Part shown: positions 1 through 12,435 of the stretch, in pieces
How the letters are laid out: the number at the start of each line of letters is the position of its first letter
Numbering within the stretch: position 1 is the stretch's first letter
Source: Phialocephala subalpina
Taxonomy: Eukaryota; Ascomycota; Leotiomycetes; Helotiales; Mollisiaceae
NCBI GenBank assembly: GCA_900073065.1
Contig: FJOG01000037.1
Location: forward strand, 230,184-294,183
Reading direction: 5' to 3'
Length of the DNA: 64,000 nucleotides
Position numbers and translations under genes: made by a program
The notes under the pieces: model-generated
Databases searched by the model: none
Told to the model about the DNA's origin: nothing
Seen by the model: the letters and a program-made list of their open reading frames with translations, nothing else

Positions 1-98
1 AGATGATGTATAACTGATGATGCGGCTTCATGCCAACATGCTACAATTTCCCCATCGCATTGAGACCATCGTCACAGATTACGAGTCCTCAACTGACA
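1..98 (-). repeat. Truncated copia LTR end, copy A
   Basis: The sequence is the reverse complement of the first ~95 bp of the LTR found complete at 6662-6890. It ends with CAACTGACA, which is the complement of the LTR start TGTCAGTTG. Several substitutions separate it from the intact copy. The window edge may cut it on the left. It is followed directly by a second partial copy in the same orientation. Confidence 0.8.
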
Positions 99-191
99 GA
101 AACGATGCGTAACCGATGATGCGGCTTCATGCCAACATGCAACGATTTCCCCACCGCATTGATACCACTGATTACGAGTCCTCAACTGACA
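99..191 (-). repeat. Truncated copia LTR end, copy B
   Basis: A second minus-orientation LTR start fragment abuts copy A. It begins near the ACGATGCG block and again ends with CAACTGACA at 191. It carries its own differences from copy A, for example a short deletion before ATTACGAG, so it is not an exact tandem duplicate. No coding part of an element lies beside either fragment. Confidence 0.75.
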
Positions 192-1128
192 GATAATTAC
201 ACCTTTGTCGATCCAGGAATTGCCCCAGACGTACGACAACGCTTAATACTTTGAATTTTCGTTGAGTGATACTGTCACGAATCTTGCTTCTGGCAGAGCG
301 AGTTCGGAGGAACGAGGTTGTATTTCGAGAAGTCTGATCTCAGATCTTGTGGTGTTTAAATGACTGTAAAGAGCTATTATAGAATATATCGACACCACAC
401 AGATTAATTAGAAGGCTTATCCTCATTGGAGATAGATTCGCGACCAATATGGTGACATTTTATTTGCTCAGTTCTCTGCCCATAGCTGAACGCTTCATGT
501 GACCATGCTTGTCTGCTGATAAAAGCAGAGAAAAAGCAAAGGCTTCCTAGTACCAATTTTCATACAGTTGCCACGCCGAGTACGCCTACAACCACTATTC
601 TTGGCATGGAAAGGATGTTAACAAGAGAACACTCGGCACCGTTTATGATTGGGAGAATATTGCGCCATCAGTTACAAAGGGCTGCAGCTCCGAATGCACA
701 TGGGATATATCCCATGGCTGTACGCGCCACACAGCCTGCTTTCACAGCCTTACAAGAGTGCCTCTCCAGGCTTGGCCCTCCTCGCTTGGCGTCCAATCAT
801 CGCTTCAATTAGGGACTCACCTATTTCACTTTCCCTTCATGATTTTTGTGATGTTGCTGCAAAGATTTTGACTTTCCAACAAGACAGCCTTCAATAATCT
901 TTATCATTCAATCCGGGTTTGCGAGTTGTTTGATTGAGGAAGAATGGGATGATGATGTTCGAAAAGCCAAGTCTGACTTAACTTCAGACTCTCTGGTCCA
1001 ATCGTTCCCTCTGAGGTCTCCATATCCCACTTTCGGAAGTCGGCCAAGTGGAAAGTATATAGACCTCGAAACTTCGTCTCCCAATATTCCTTCAGAGACG
1101 CAACAATTCATTTGCCGGAGTTGCAAAG
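192..1128. other. Gene-free stretch upstream of the dipeptidase gene
   Basis: I see no supported gene. Short overlapping open frames occur on both strands at 606-1222 without recognisable motifs or consistent splice structure. The last few hundred bases must contain the promoter and 5' leader of the plus-strand dipeptidase gene that starts at 1129. Confidence 0.5.
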
Positions 1129-2682
1129 ATGAAGGGAATCCGTACCGCCGTTGCGGCATTGGCCTTGAGCCAAATGCCCTCGTTTGCGTTCGCCGATGCC
1201 GACACAGATGAGCTCTACGCACGAGCGATCAAACTGATGTCCGAAAGCCCATTGATCGATACACATATCGACCTTCCTCAAATCATTCGTGGACTAGGTA
1301 GGTAGCACCTCCAAAAAGACCTCGTCACGCAAATCCCTCGCTTCACTACCCCGCCCCTTTTCTCCCTTCGCTAATGAATTTACGAGACCGTAACCCCCTC
1401 TCCATCCTGCCCAATCTCGCCGCCTCCCTCCCAGGCCATGTCGACATTCCAAAAATGCGAGAAGGCCACCTCGGCGGCGCATTCTTCACCGTCTGGGCCC
1501 CCTGCGCCGATTTCGTCGGGCAATCCTACGGTCCCAACTTCCTCGGCATGACCGAAGGACTTCGCGACTCGTTGGAAGTACTCGACATCATCAAACGCAT
1601 GATTGAGCAACACCCCAACGACCTCTCATATGCCTATTCCTCCTCTTCCATAAAATCCGCCTTTCATTCTGGGAAGATTGCGAGTTTGATAGGGATGGAG
1701 GGTACGCATCTCTTGGGGAATAGTTTGAGCACGGTGAGGTTGTTTGCTGAGATGGGGGTTAAGTATTTGACGTTGACGCATACTTGTCATTCGAGTTTTG
1801 CGGCGAGTAATGGTGGTGGGGGACCTGTGGAGGCGAGTAGTCATGGACCTGGGCTGACGGAGTTTGGGAAGGAGTTGGTGGGCGAGTTGAATAGGCTGGG
1901 GGTTATGGTTGATTTGAGTCATACGAGTGATCAGACGACGAGAGATGCGATTGCGTTGAGTAAGGCTCCAGTTGTGTGGACGCATGCTGGGGCGAGAGCG
2001 GTGCAAGATCATCCTAGGAATGTGCCTGATGATATCTTGAAGTTGATTGGTGATGGGGAGAGGAAGAATTCGGGAATCATGTGAGTTGATGACCGCTTCT
2101 CTCAATCTCCCGTTTTTCATGACTTTCTCGGACGACCTTCTTTGATAAGAACGATCCTAGTCCATATCCAGGAGGGAAGTCATGCTAACAAAAACAGTCT
2201 TTCAGTCTTCTACCCCGTATTCATCGGTCCAACGCCAGAGACAGCCAATGTGTCTCGAGTGGCAGATCACATCGAGCACATAGCATCAATCGTCGGTCGG
2301 AACCACGTTGGCATCGCTTCCGACTTCGACGGCATGTATGCCGGCGTGCATGGCTTGGAAGATGCAAGCAAGTATCCAAACCTGGTGAGTGATTATCTTT
2401 CTTCAGCCTACCAGACTATGACTGACAAGGGAAAAGATCGTCGAGCTCTTATCCCGAGGGTGGAACGACACCGAAATATACGGTGTCATGGGAGAGAATC
2501 TGATGCGAGTAATGGATCAAGTGGATGCTGTAAAGCAGCAAATGAAGGACGAACTTCCTTCTACTGCGATCTGGGAGCGGAGGAATGACTTGCCTGCAAA
2601 CTGGGGTGGACCGGAGCAGGCATACCTGCCTTACGAGGTGAGGGACTTGGTGAATGAGAGGATAAAGCATGATGAGCTGTGA
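1129..2682 (+). CDS. Secreted membrane dipeptidase (peptidase M19, renal dipeptidase type)
   Basis: Zinc-dependent dipeptidase that hydrolyses dipeptides outside the plasma membrane. I read four exons: 1129-1297, 1387-2080, 2198-2384 and 2437-2682 (431 aa). Donors are GTAGGT, GTGAGT and GTGAGT, and all phases agree. The start was chosen because it gives a hydrophobic signal peptide ending near SFAFA and leads straight into the family core. Family metal ligands are visible: the H and D of DTHIDLP (residues ~48-54), the E of MEGTH, the H of DLSHTS, the H of WTHAGAR and the D of ASDFDG. The block SLPGHVDIPKMREGHLGG is also typical of the family. Length fits fungal homologues. No lesion is seen. 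It lies between the LTR fragments and the convergent F-box gene. Confidence 0.9.
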
Positions 2683-2877
2683 TTGGGTGGGCGTGTAGCA
2701 TTGGAAATCAGAACCCCGAGTTGTAGGATTCATGGAACACGTTAGTACCAACGACATTGAAAGCCCGGCGATGCGAAGGACATTCATAGCTCTAATCAAT
2801 TTCGTGTTGAGAACGCCACAGGTCTCTCTGATACGAAAGTACTACAAAATGAAGGACATCCAAGGCTCTGACAGACT

Positions 2878-4336
2878 TTAGTCGTCTTCGCTCAAGTCAA
2901 AAATCTCAACTTCGCACACTTCCAGATCCATCTCACCTTCCAGCAAGTCTTGGAACCCCGGGCAAGTTGGGGACTCGTATACGCCTAGGCAACGTGGAAT
3001 GAAAAGACTAATGTCCCAGAGCTGAAGGGACTTCAAGGTAGCCGCATGCCTTGTCAACCCAGATATGTGTAAGTAGTGTACCTCTATGTTCAACAGAGTG
3101 AGACTTTTCAGCTTCTCCCAATGCTGAGTGGGGCCAATTATACTCGACAAGCAGACGTTACTCCGAGCCCCGGAATCGAAGAGAATCTGGAGCTCCTTGA
3201 GGTTCACCAGATGGGCCAACGGTGACTAAGAGGTGGTTACAACGGCACTCCAAAGTCCTAGGGAGCTGGGGACATTGAAATGCTTTTCACTTACAGTAGC
3301 ATTGAAGGCTCCTACCAATTCTCGAGGCTCAGCTCGGCTCTCAGGTTGACGGAATTGCAGATCAACTCGCCGAAGATTCGTCATGTTGCTGAAGGCGTTC
3401 GAGATCAAAAGGTGACCTGGTAAAACCTGCTCCATCATGTTCCAGGTCGCGACGGACATCTGCCAGAATTTCAACTCAGTGAGGTGAGGGCTGGGAGTGT
3501 GCTTGCACGAGTCAATAAGGAAGTAGAACAAGAGGTCCCTGTCCGGAAATTGGGACAACCCTAACAGAGACGTCGCCACTGGATTGTCATCTTCCCCGGG
3601 CCATTTGGTGTCTGCAGAGTACAACAAGCTTCGCAACGATGTGAAGCTTGCCAGAATATCCGATGGGAACATGTTGGCCATATTTCGTCGAGTAAATTCC
3701 TGGCCCCGAAAGTAATCACAATGCCCGTCGTAGAGGGCTTCAAGCTTATCAAGCCCTAAAAGATCCAGAGCCAGGTCCTCCAATTTTGGTGGCAACGAGA
3801 GACCCAAAGCATCCCGTGACCGCCGCCAACGGTTGAAATGCTCAGTTCGCATATTGGGGTCTTTATTCCAATCTGGGCATGGAGGACCGAGCAACCGAGT
3901 ATCGAAGGTGATATGCTCAACTTGTCCCCGATAGGCTGGGTCATTGGATAGCCGCTTGAAAAATACAAAACTCGGTAGATTGGGCTGAACGTATGTCGTA
4001 TCGAACCATTTGTGAAGCTGTCGGCCAACGTCGCAGAATCCTTTGCATGTTTCGGTGAAGTTAAAAAGCGATCGACTATCCAAACGACCAAGGACATTGT
4101 GCAGAATCTCGAGAGGTAGGTCTTGAATCGTAGTTCGTACGGGCGGCATCGAGCGATCGACAATGTCCGGAATCTTCATCACTTCCGCGTGCCTGTACCA
4201 GGTCAACGTCAGCACAGAAAATCCCAACTCAATAATGTCCGACCCACCTAGGACTCCGGCGGAGAATCTCATATTGCCTCTCGAGGTCCTCATAGTCAAT
4301 CTCCATGTCGGAGTACTGACGTTTCCCGGCAGACAT
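2878..4336 (-). CDS. F-box domain protein
   Basis: Probable substrate-recognition subunit of an SCF ubiquitin ligase. Exons on the minus strand are 4336-4248, 4192-3295 and 3225-2878 (444 aa). The introns are 55 nt (GTGGGT..ACAG) and 69 nt (GTAAGT..TTAG) and the frame is kept. The acidic N-terminus is followed at about residues 45-85 by a typical F-box, with core IQDLPLEILHNVLGRLDSRS and then a C..F. The remainder is leucine-rich and irregular, as in fungal F-box proteins whose C-terminus binds targets. The tail is very acidic (FDLSEDD). An upstream in-frame alternative start exists around 4468. I preferred the ATG at 4336 because it is followed by a soluble acidic segment. Target unknown. 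Confidence 0.8.
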
Positions 4337-5613
4337 TGGTCCGCCGGGGGGAGGTATCCATGGGACGAACAAGGGTGGATATAAAATGTTGATGTTATGT
4401 TGAGGAAGGAAAAGTTGGGAAGACGTCTTGATACCCTGCGTTGCGACGACCCACGTGATGCTGAGCATACACTCGAGAGTGAGGTTTGTGACACGAGAGA
4501 CCTAGAGCCTCCAAGTCCGATAGAACGCAGTGTTCCAATATACCTAACGAGGTAAGAACGTGTTTTAAGTACTTTCCTAGATATTAACCACACTTCACGT
4601 GATCTTGGAAAAACAGCTTTCAGTGCCAGTTGGAAGCGGTCGTGGGCGCTACTTCTGTTGCAGCAGGTTTAAGTCATAAACATACCATGAAGCTATCAAT
4701 CCTCAAACAGGTCTGGTGATATCTAAGCCCAAGAAACGTCGTCAACCTATTTCCAAGTTATCGAGTAACCTTCTCGAATTGTTGGTTCGCCGTCTTCTTC
4801 AACAGGCGTGAATGGGAATGGCTCGTCACGGGATATGGAGAGTTCGAGTCGTCGCCTCAAGCAGTGGTGTTCGTTTGGTAGTCATTTCGTCCATTCGCAT
4901 GGGCCAAGGGTTCCTCGTCGTTGTAATGCGATCTCATAGCTCGTTCGTGGGGGTGTAAACCAACCCCAGAGCTTGACTCACTCCAAGGTCAGAGATTGTT
5001 TGAGGAAGATGAAGAGCAATATCCATGAAGTAGACTCATAAAGTTCAGAACTTATTTTCTGGGACTCCAGCTCAGAGCTCCGAGGCCACTCAAACGGGTA
5101 TTAGCAAGTTCGAGGGATCGGGTACCGGGGCGCCTCTGAAGGAAAGCTTGAAAATATCGGGTATTTGTACTGAAGCCTACAAATGAGATTAATTATATTA
5201 TTTAATTATTTTATATATAAAAGCTTATACAAACCTTCTTAACTTACTTACTTTATATTATAATTTATTCTCCTTAGTAATTGATTAGCTTTAATATCGC
5301 CTCTTCAAAGTATATATCTAATAATACAAGAATTTTACAGAAGTCGAATTATAACTAATCGTATTAATGATCCATTTCCCTTCGTTCATCTAGTTGTTTT
5401 TCAATTCCAAAATCAAGTGCGCAGGTAGTGGAACATAGCTAGGTGGATTGCCAGGACCTGATTCAAATTTACTAGAAGGCCAGATGCAGGGTGTATGCAG
5501 AATCAAAATGTGGTCCACGGGGAAGGAACAGAAGGAGGGCAAGACTGTGACTAGCTTGTTAGAAGAGTCAAACCCTACTGTACATGTCTATGGGCCAGAT
5601 AGCCAACATATAT
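4337..5613. other. Intergenic region with an AT-rich patch
   Basis: No gene is supported. The part near 4336 should hold the promoter of the minus-strand F-box gene. From about 5190 to 5380 the base composition drops to mostly A+T, resembling the decayed blocks elsewhere in the window. The short plus-strand open frame at 5448-5651 overlaps the end of the broken minus-strand gene and has no motif. Confidence 0.5.
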
Positions 5614-6656
5614 TTACATTGGATGTGCGGATGGTTTGGGCCATTGGATGATTCCATGACCTGAAATAGTGGCTAGCCTGATCTCGTCTGCATCCTCTGC
5701 TGGAAGCTTTTCGATAGGCTCGCCTTCCACTTTCATCGTCACCCAGATCTCCCATGCCGTATCGAGAGCCGCATATCCATCCCCAATCAGCAACTGCGAG
5801 CTTAGCTTCGGGTCTTTTTGCACGATCCATCCTGTCCACGGACTCGCCTTCGTGATCGGTTTGCCCTAGCCATCCACGAGCTTGTATCGATACGCAAGTG
5901 CTGTTCCCACCGGCCAATCTGATGACTTTCCTGTATCTATGGGTTCCGGCACTGTTGGTGCGTACATGGGATTTGACGGCCCTTGCCTGCTCAGCAACAA
6001 ACCGTGTTGGTCCCGTAAGTTGAGCAGAAATGGCTGTAACTGGATAGGAGAATGTGGTGCGTGCCCATCGAGTTGAGTAAGGTAAGAGCTTTTGTACTGA
6101 TCCCGTTCTCTGTCCATCACCTCCTTAGCGCGTTCGCCCGTTGTATGAAATCTGCGCTTGCTAGCTTCATCGACCAGCCAGATATTTTCCATGGCCCCAA
6201 ATACCGCTTCCGGACCGCCAGTCTCTGTTCGGACACCGGCACGGCGCTTCGTTACTAGTTCAGTTAATTTAGTGTCGACTTTGTTGATCAGCTCAGGTAA
6301 GGCCGCGGTCAGCGAGATGATGATGTCGCGGACGTAACCAAGGCATTGGTTGTACTCGTGCCAATCGCTGCGGCACCGAGCCTCATGATCGCAGGCAATG
6401 TAAGAAGCCAGTCGAAGACTATAGGCTTGAAAGATACTTTGCAGAGCGAGGCCGAGCAGTTGCTCTTGGTTATCGTCAAACCAGGTAAGGGAGTCGGGCA
6501 GTTCTTGAAACGTAGTAATTAGAGAACCAGTGAACATTACTTGGTCGCGAAGATGGTTGCACACGTCGTCCTATTTCAGATTGTCGTCCTATTACAGATT
6601 ACTATCCAAGTCCTCAACATTTCTTTTACCACATCCTGGAAGGTAGTTACCTGTAG

Positions 6657-6661
6657 TGACT
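6657..6661. repeat. Target-site duplication TGACT, left copy
   Basis: TGACT directly precedes the 5' LTR start (TGTCAG) and is repeated exactly at 13045-13049, directly after the 3' LTR end. A 5-bp duplication is usual for Ty1/copia integrases. Confidence 0.9.
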
Positions 6662-6890
6662 TGTCAGTTGAGGACTCGTAATCAGTGGCAGTGGTCTCAA
6701 TGCGGTGGGGAAATTGTAGCATGTTGGCATAAAGCCGCATCATCACTTACGCATCGTCTTACTAGGCGGTTTGGCCTAATTCCGATGTGCCAGCGAGAGC
6801 ACTATATCAAGCAGACATTTCCACTTAGCTAAACAGACAAATTTGACATCAATACCATACATTTTGCCCTGACCACTTCCGCAACTAATA
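6662..6890 (+). repeat. 5' LTR of the copia element
   Basis: 229 bp, beginning TGTCAGTTGAGG and ending CAACTAATA. Compared base by base with the 3' LTR it shows 17 differences, all transitions, with an identical central stretch of roughly 70 bp before the position of the N gap. Confidence 0.92.
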
Positions 6891-6902
6891 GTTATCAGCA
6901 CC
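6891..6902 (+). other. Putative primer-binding site of the copia element
   Basis: GTTATCAGCACC follows the 5' LTR end immediately and resembles the usual copia primer-binding position (a TATCAG-containing motif complementary to tRNA). Assignment is by position and partial sequence; the priming tRNA is not determined. Confidence 0.45.
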
Positions 6903-7122
6903 ATCACTTATTCTGGGTTTCCACTCATTAATTACTTGATCTCTGAGCCCATTGCGCTATTCACCATTCGGTATTTCCACTCAAATCTCCCTCGAAAACA
7001 TATAAACAGCGTTACTAGTTATTGAGACGCCTTAACCGCTATCACCAACTTTACTAGAGTAACCCTATTATACTTCGTTATAAGATATACACTCCTCACT
7101 AATAGCTAATATTTAAAGAAAC

Positions 7123-7425
7123 GTGATTATCTTAATCGATGAAACAAATTGGGACGATTTCCTAGAATCCACTAAAGCCACTACTATAAAGGAAAACATC
7201 TGGAAATACATAGACCTTAGAGTATCTACAGAGGAAGTTCCGGTCTTAAATTATAACGAGCCAACTAAACCAAAACCCTCGGATTTCCATGTCTCGATCC
7301 CAGTCTTAATAGTTAGAGATATAATAGCAACTACACGACCTACCAAATACTCAGATCTTGACGAAAACGAGAGAGAAGCCTTGCGTCAAAAAATGAGTAA
7401 TTATAACTACCAGAAGAAACTCTAA
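7123..7425 (+). pseudogene. copia gag remnant
   Basis: The frame carries a Gag-like opening (NW..F......IWKYIDL), similar to the copia Gag start in which a W..F motif precedes an IWKYIDP-like block. It is open for about 100 codons and then meets TAA/TAG codons, after which gag-like sequence seems to continue toward 7.9 kb. The codons stopped are of the kind produced by C-to-T change (CAA or CAG to TAA or TAG). Confidence 0.6.
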
Positions 7426-8399
7426 GACAATTAACGGCTAACTCTTAGCGGCATACGAAAGTATATTTATAGTACTATCGACAGAAATAACTGGATATAC
7501 TACGAAAGCTATAAAGACCCACATAAAATAATGCTCAACTTATAATAAGAATTTGCCCCTATAAAATAAGCATAAGAATAATAGATTACCACTTCATAGA
7601 ATAAACTAATTATAACTACTAAAAACTCAATAGATATAAATACGACCCTTAAGTAGTAGCGTACTATCCACGACAAAAAGAAAAAGATTAAACACTCTAA
7701 TATAATCGGTAATCGATTTCACTATAAATTCTTAAACTTAATTCGAGACATTATACTCGACTTTACTAATCTCGAGCTTTCCAAACTATTGGACGAAAAT
7801 AAACTACCCTCTATTAATTTTAAAACGCTCCTTCGCAAATATTATAATTAGAGACATTATAACGTAAAACTAGCACGCGAATAACACGATGCTTTTATTA
7901 TAACTCAAGACTAAAACGACTCTCTTCAATTGGTAACGCTTAACGGTCGAAACGCTTTAAAGAAACCCATAAGTCCTTATATTTACAGAGACTTCTACCG
8001 GTACGAAAACTGCCTATATATTATCGACGCGAAGCAACTTAAAAAGTGGAAACCAAATTCGAAAAAGTAGAAGCTAATCGAGGAAACGTGCGAGAACAAT
8101 CGAAAAATTACTAAGAAAATTAAATTTCTTCGCAAACGGAATAATAAGACGGCAAACAATAATAATAACGCTAATAATAGCTTTGGAACAAGTAAAAGCA
8201 AGCCACCTTTTCCAATCGACGCAAATCCGAGGAGAAGTTATATTATTTATAGTATTAATACTTCGAGTATAAACATTAACGATTTTCTCGGGACGAAGAA
8301 ACCTACTGCCGAGCCAATAAATACACGGTTTTCTGCCAGATTCAACGCTAATAAACTAAGCGAGCTAATCACCACGTCGCTTTTTATCACTCTTAATAA

Positions 8400-11300
8400 A
8401 CTCGAAAACATTATAATCCCAATCGATACGGCACTCTAATACTCTCTCTATACGGTATTCCTAATTACATAACGCGATTATAAGCTTAAGAACAGTTTTA
8501 TCTTAGACTTTAAGTCAATAATTCATATTTATAATAACTATAAACGATTTAGCGTCTTTCGGCCCGCCGAGATTAATAAAGTAGTTTATACTAGTAATAG
8601 AGAAGTAATTATCTTAAAATACGGCATTATTACTATTATTATAAAGTGCTTTAGTTTCCCTTATAATAAGTTTATTACGTTTAAGAATATAGCGTATTAT
8701 TTTAGTTTCCAAACTAATATTATCTCCCTATAGTACTTAGTGCGCCAAAGAACTTATTGGGATACTAAGCACCTAATTCTTAAGGAGAATAAATACATAA
8801 TCTATTATACTCCTTTTCGCTATAAGCAATATACACTCGAATACAACCCTTTAAATCACGAATAAATTATTAACGCTACTCAGAATTCTCATAAACCCCT
8901 AAATCAAACTATAGGCACTACTAAAGACTAATATAAACGTCTCGAACACCTTTACTACGAAGTAATTAATTACCTCGAAACGAGTACCCGCGAAACTAAA
9001 GTTATTACGAAATACGATCGAAACTATATTTACGAGACTTATAAACTTAAAAACGCTAAAGAAATTATCTCTAAACGCCTTTATACTCATAGCAATCGAC
9101 TATTCCATACTTTTTACGTAAATTAAATTTATATAACAAAAGGATTTAACGATAAAAGTAAAATAATACACACGCATTATAATTTTTACTATATACACTT
9201 TATTTTTGCGCTATTAGACCTCAAATAATCTACTATCGTTATTACTCTCAAACGGCTAATTAAATATATTAAAAGAAAATAAGGATTTACAATTATAATT
9301 ATTAAAATAGACGGATAAACCGAATTTAAAGAATAATAAACTACATTAATTCAAAATGAAAAAAGGATTAAAATACAAGAGATAATACTTAATACTCATA
9401 ATTAAAACGGTCTTACGGAACGTATTAAAAAAGTGATTATTAGCCGGTCGAGAGTTATAAAGATTAGCGCCAAATTACCTACTCACTTATACTCGTATAT
9501 CACGATATTAGTTAACTACTTTTTAAATAGATTACTTACGCGATAATTAGATTAAAAAACACTACTCGGTTTCTTCTAACAATACTTAAGAATCAAAGAC
9601 CCAAAGCCAATTATTGCTTATTTACGTACCTACGGTTGCAAAGCGTTTCCACTAAAGAAAAACATCCCAAAACTCGACAAATTAAAAGCACGTACTTAAA
9701 TTGGCTAATTAATTAGCTACAAAAGAACGAATATCTTCCTCATATGGATTCTACTCCTACGACGAGTAATTGCTACGCGCGACGTTACGTTCGATAAATT
9801 TTCTTTCTACGACCCAAAAGACGAGACTACTCTCACGGAAATCGAGACACTACAATTAATTGAAATCATAGAGCTAATAGACATTCTCGAGGTCGACTAC
9901 GACGACTTCCTCCTAGAGCTTCTTAAAGTAAGAGCAAAATACGAACGTTCGATCGACGCTCCCGGTAATACTATCGTTATTAAAGACACCTTTGCAATAC
10001 AGTAACCTCAATAGCTCAAAACCCCAGAACCTACGCCAGAATTTACACTAAAGCCTACGCAATTTCCGGTTGCAACTAATGTTCCCGACGTCTTGACATC
10101 ACAACCATCACTTGTCTCTGGGCTAGACCAACCCTCACAAGATAGTCTTACCGAATATATACTTACTCCAAATAATCTTACTATCGACTTTAGTAACGGT
10201 CCATCGAACGATTTACTCACTATAGAAACATCGGTACCCCGTGATATAACTCAGTTTACCGCATCATTTGCCGCACTTACTTACCCAAAGAAACCGATTC
10301 AACTAATCTCAATAGATCTTCTATAAGAGTATATACAAACAAAGAAACGCGTCCGCAAGTAAATAAAACGTCTCTACTTTATCCAACGACTTTAATACGC
10401 GTCAGCTTTCTATACTACTATTATACTAGTAACTAGTTAAACACATCGGCATCTATATAGAACCGAATTCCCTTTAACGCCAAAGAACGTCTACGATCTC
10501 AAACGACACTCTCACTTTATTGGCTTTTAAGTTGCCATACTATAAGAATACGTTAAACTAATCGAGAAAAGCACGTTCGAAATGGTCGATAAAGTAGCAC
10601 TAAAGCCAGCTAGTCTACTACTTATATAAGTGCTCACTTATAAATTTAATACAAACAAATACCTTCTCAAATACAAAGCACGACTAATTACTAAAAGAGA
10701 TTTGCAATAGTACAAACCTAAGGAAACCTACGTTACAACGCTAGCAACTCGAGTATTTCGAGTCTTAATAGCAATCGTTATTTACTTCGATTTAAAGATG
10801 GAATAATTCGACGCTATTAACGCCTTCGGCCAAATACAAATTGATAAGCTAATCTACACTAATTTCCCCGATGGATACAAGGTCTTTAACAAGAAACTCA
10901 AGCTCAATATAGCCTTTTACGGCCTAGTGCGATCACCAATTCTATGGTTCAACGATATTTCCATTAAATGCAAAACCTTTAACTTAAAGCCTATACTCGA
11001 ATGCGCTTATCTCTTCGTTAGCGATAAGCTTATAATCTTCTTTTATATCGACGATATTTGTATCTTATATTATTAGCGAGATCGATTAGCCTACGAAGAA
11101 TTTCGATCGAAGCTAATAGCGGCATATAAAATGAGAGAGCTAAAGAAATTGAAGTAATTTTTAAATATACGAGTCGTAAGAGATAAAATAGCGCGCAAAA
11201 TTTGGCTCTATTAAAACGCGTATATCGACAAAATGGTCAAACGGTTTAAGAAACTATTTACGAAGAAAGCACCCAAAGTTCCTATCGATTCTACTAGAAT

Positions 11301-12066
11301 CTTCGTTCGAAATTAGAAGTAAGCCACCCCTACGGAAATCGAAGCCTACCAACAAATCTGCGGCTCCGAGACCTACTCAACCACGATCTCCCGACTAGAT
11401 ACAATATACGCAATTTCACTGTTAATAATATTTTATACGAACTTAGTATTCGAGCACTAATAAACTGCTAACGACTTATTGGACTATCTCGAGAATACGA
11501 AATACTTAGCTCTTAAGCTCGGGGGTATACGCGCGTCTATTTTAACTCTAACGATAAACTTAATCGTAAATCTCTAAAGAGCTATAAGCGACGCCTCTTT
11601 AATTAACGACCTCGATACTCGCAAAAGCACCGAAGGATATATATTCCAATTATTCGATAATACGATCGATTAAAAAAGCGGTCGGCAAAATACGGTCTCT
11701 ACGTTTACAACGGAAGTAGAGCTTAAAGCTCTCGCTCTAACTTGCACGTAGCTACTATAGTGGCACAAATTCTTTAGCGCTATCAGCCTAAATATTCCTA
11801 ACGACGACGTAATCCACTGCAATAACCTACAGACCGTTCGTCTTATAATGAAAGACTCTCCGAAGCTTGTCATAAAACTACGACACGTCGATATCTACTA
11901 GCACTAATTGCGCGAGCAGACCGGAAACGGAGCCATCAACGTCAAATGGATCGGCACCAATAAGATGATCGCAGACAACCTCACTAAAGCTCTACTACGT
12001 CAAAAGTATGAATCTTTCCTTAAACATCTTAATCTTATCGATATCAAGCACTTAATTAACCCTTAA
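8400..12066 (+). pseudogene. copia pol remnant (protease, integrase, RT, RNase H)
   Basis: Translated motifs appear in copia order. Around 8.5 kb lies a protease-like ILDF..IIHIYNN block in which the usual DSG is altered. At 9.3-9.7 kb are integrase blocks (IDG.TEF, NGL.ERI and LRTYGCKAFPLKK). At about 11.04 kb is the reverse transcriptase catalytic FYIDDICILY. Toward 12.0 kb are RNase H-end motifs with ADNLTKALLRQKYE, and the frame ends at TAA 12064-12066. Many in-frame stops at expected Q and W positions break the polyprotein. Reading frames agree over long stretches, so decay is mainly by substitution rather than indels. Confidence 0.85.
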
Positions 12067-12427
12067 GAGCTTATCGTCGACCCCGTTTAAATAATCATTG
12101 CAATTACTATTACCTTACTATAATAAAGTATATTTCCAGGCAATCTAATATTACTTATTTTAATTATAATATCTAATGCATTCTCGACGCGCTCGACGCG
12201 TATTCCTATCATATTCCGATTTTTATTTACTCTCGCGTTTTAATATTAAATTACTACTGTTTTCGAGGCTACGCGATTTCTTTGACATTCTCTTTAGATA
12301 TAGACTATATTCGTAACATTATAATCTTCACTCTTTTAATCACTTTACTTCTTTCTTTCTTAGGCTTCGTTTCTATAGCACTTAGATACTCTCTTAAGTT
12401 TAGAAAGACCAGCAAGCTAACCTTCTT

Positions 12428-12435
12428 AAAGGGTG
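12428..12435 (+). other. Putative polypurine tract
   Basis: AAAGGGTG lies immediately upstream of the 3' LTR start at 12436, the position of the plus-strand primer in LTR elements. It is short and partly degraded. Confidence 0.45.

Noticed and set aside
3756..4163. Alternative minus-strand frames within the F-box gene
   Set aside because: Shadow frames of the exon 4192-3295; they carry no F-box motif and no splice support.
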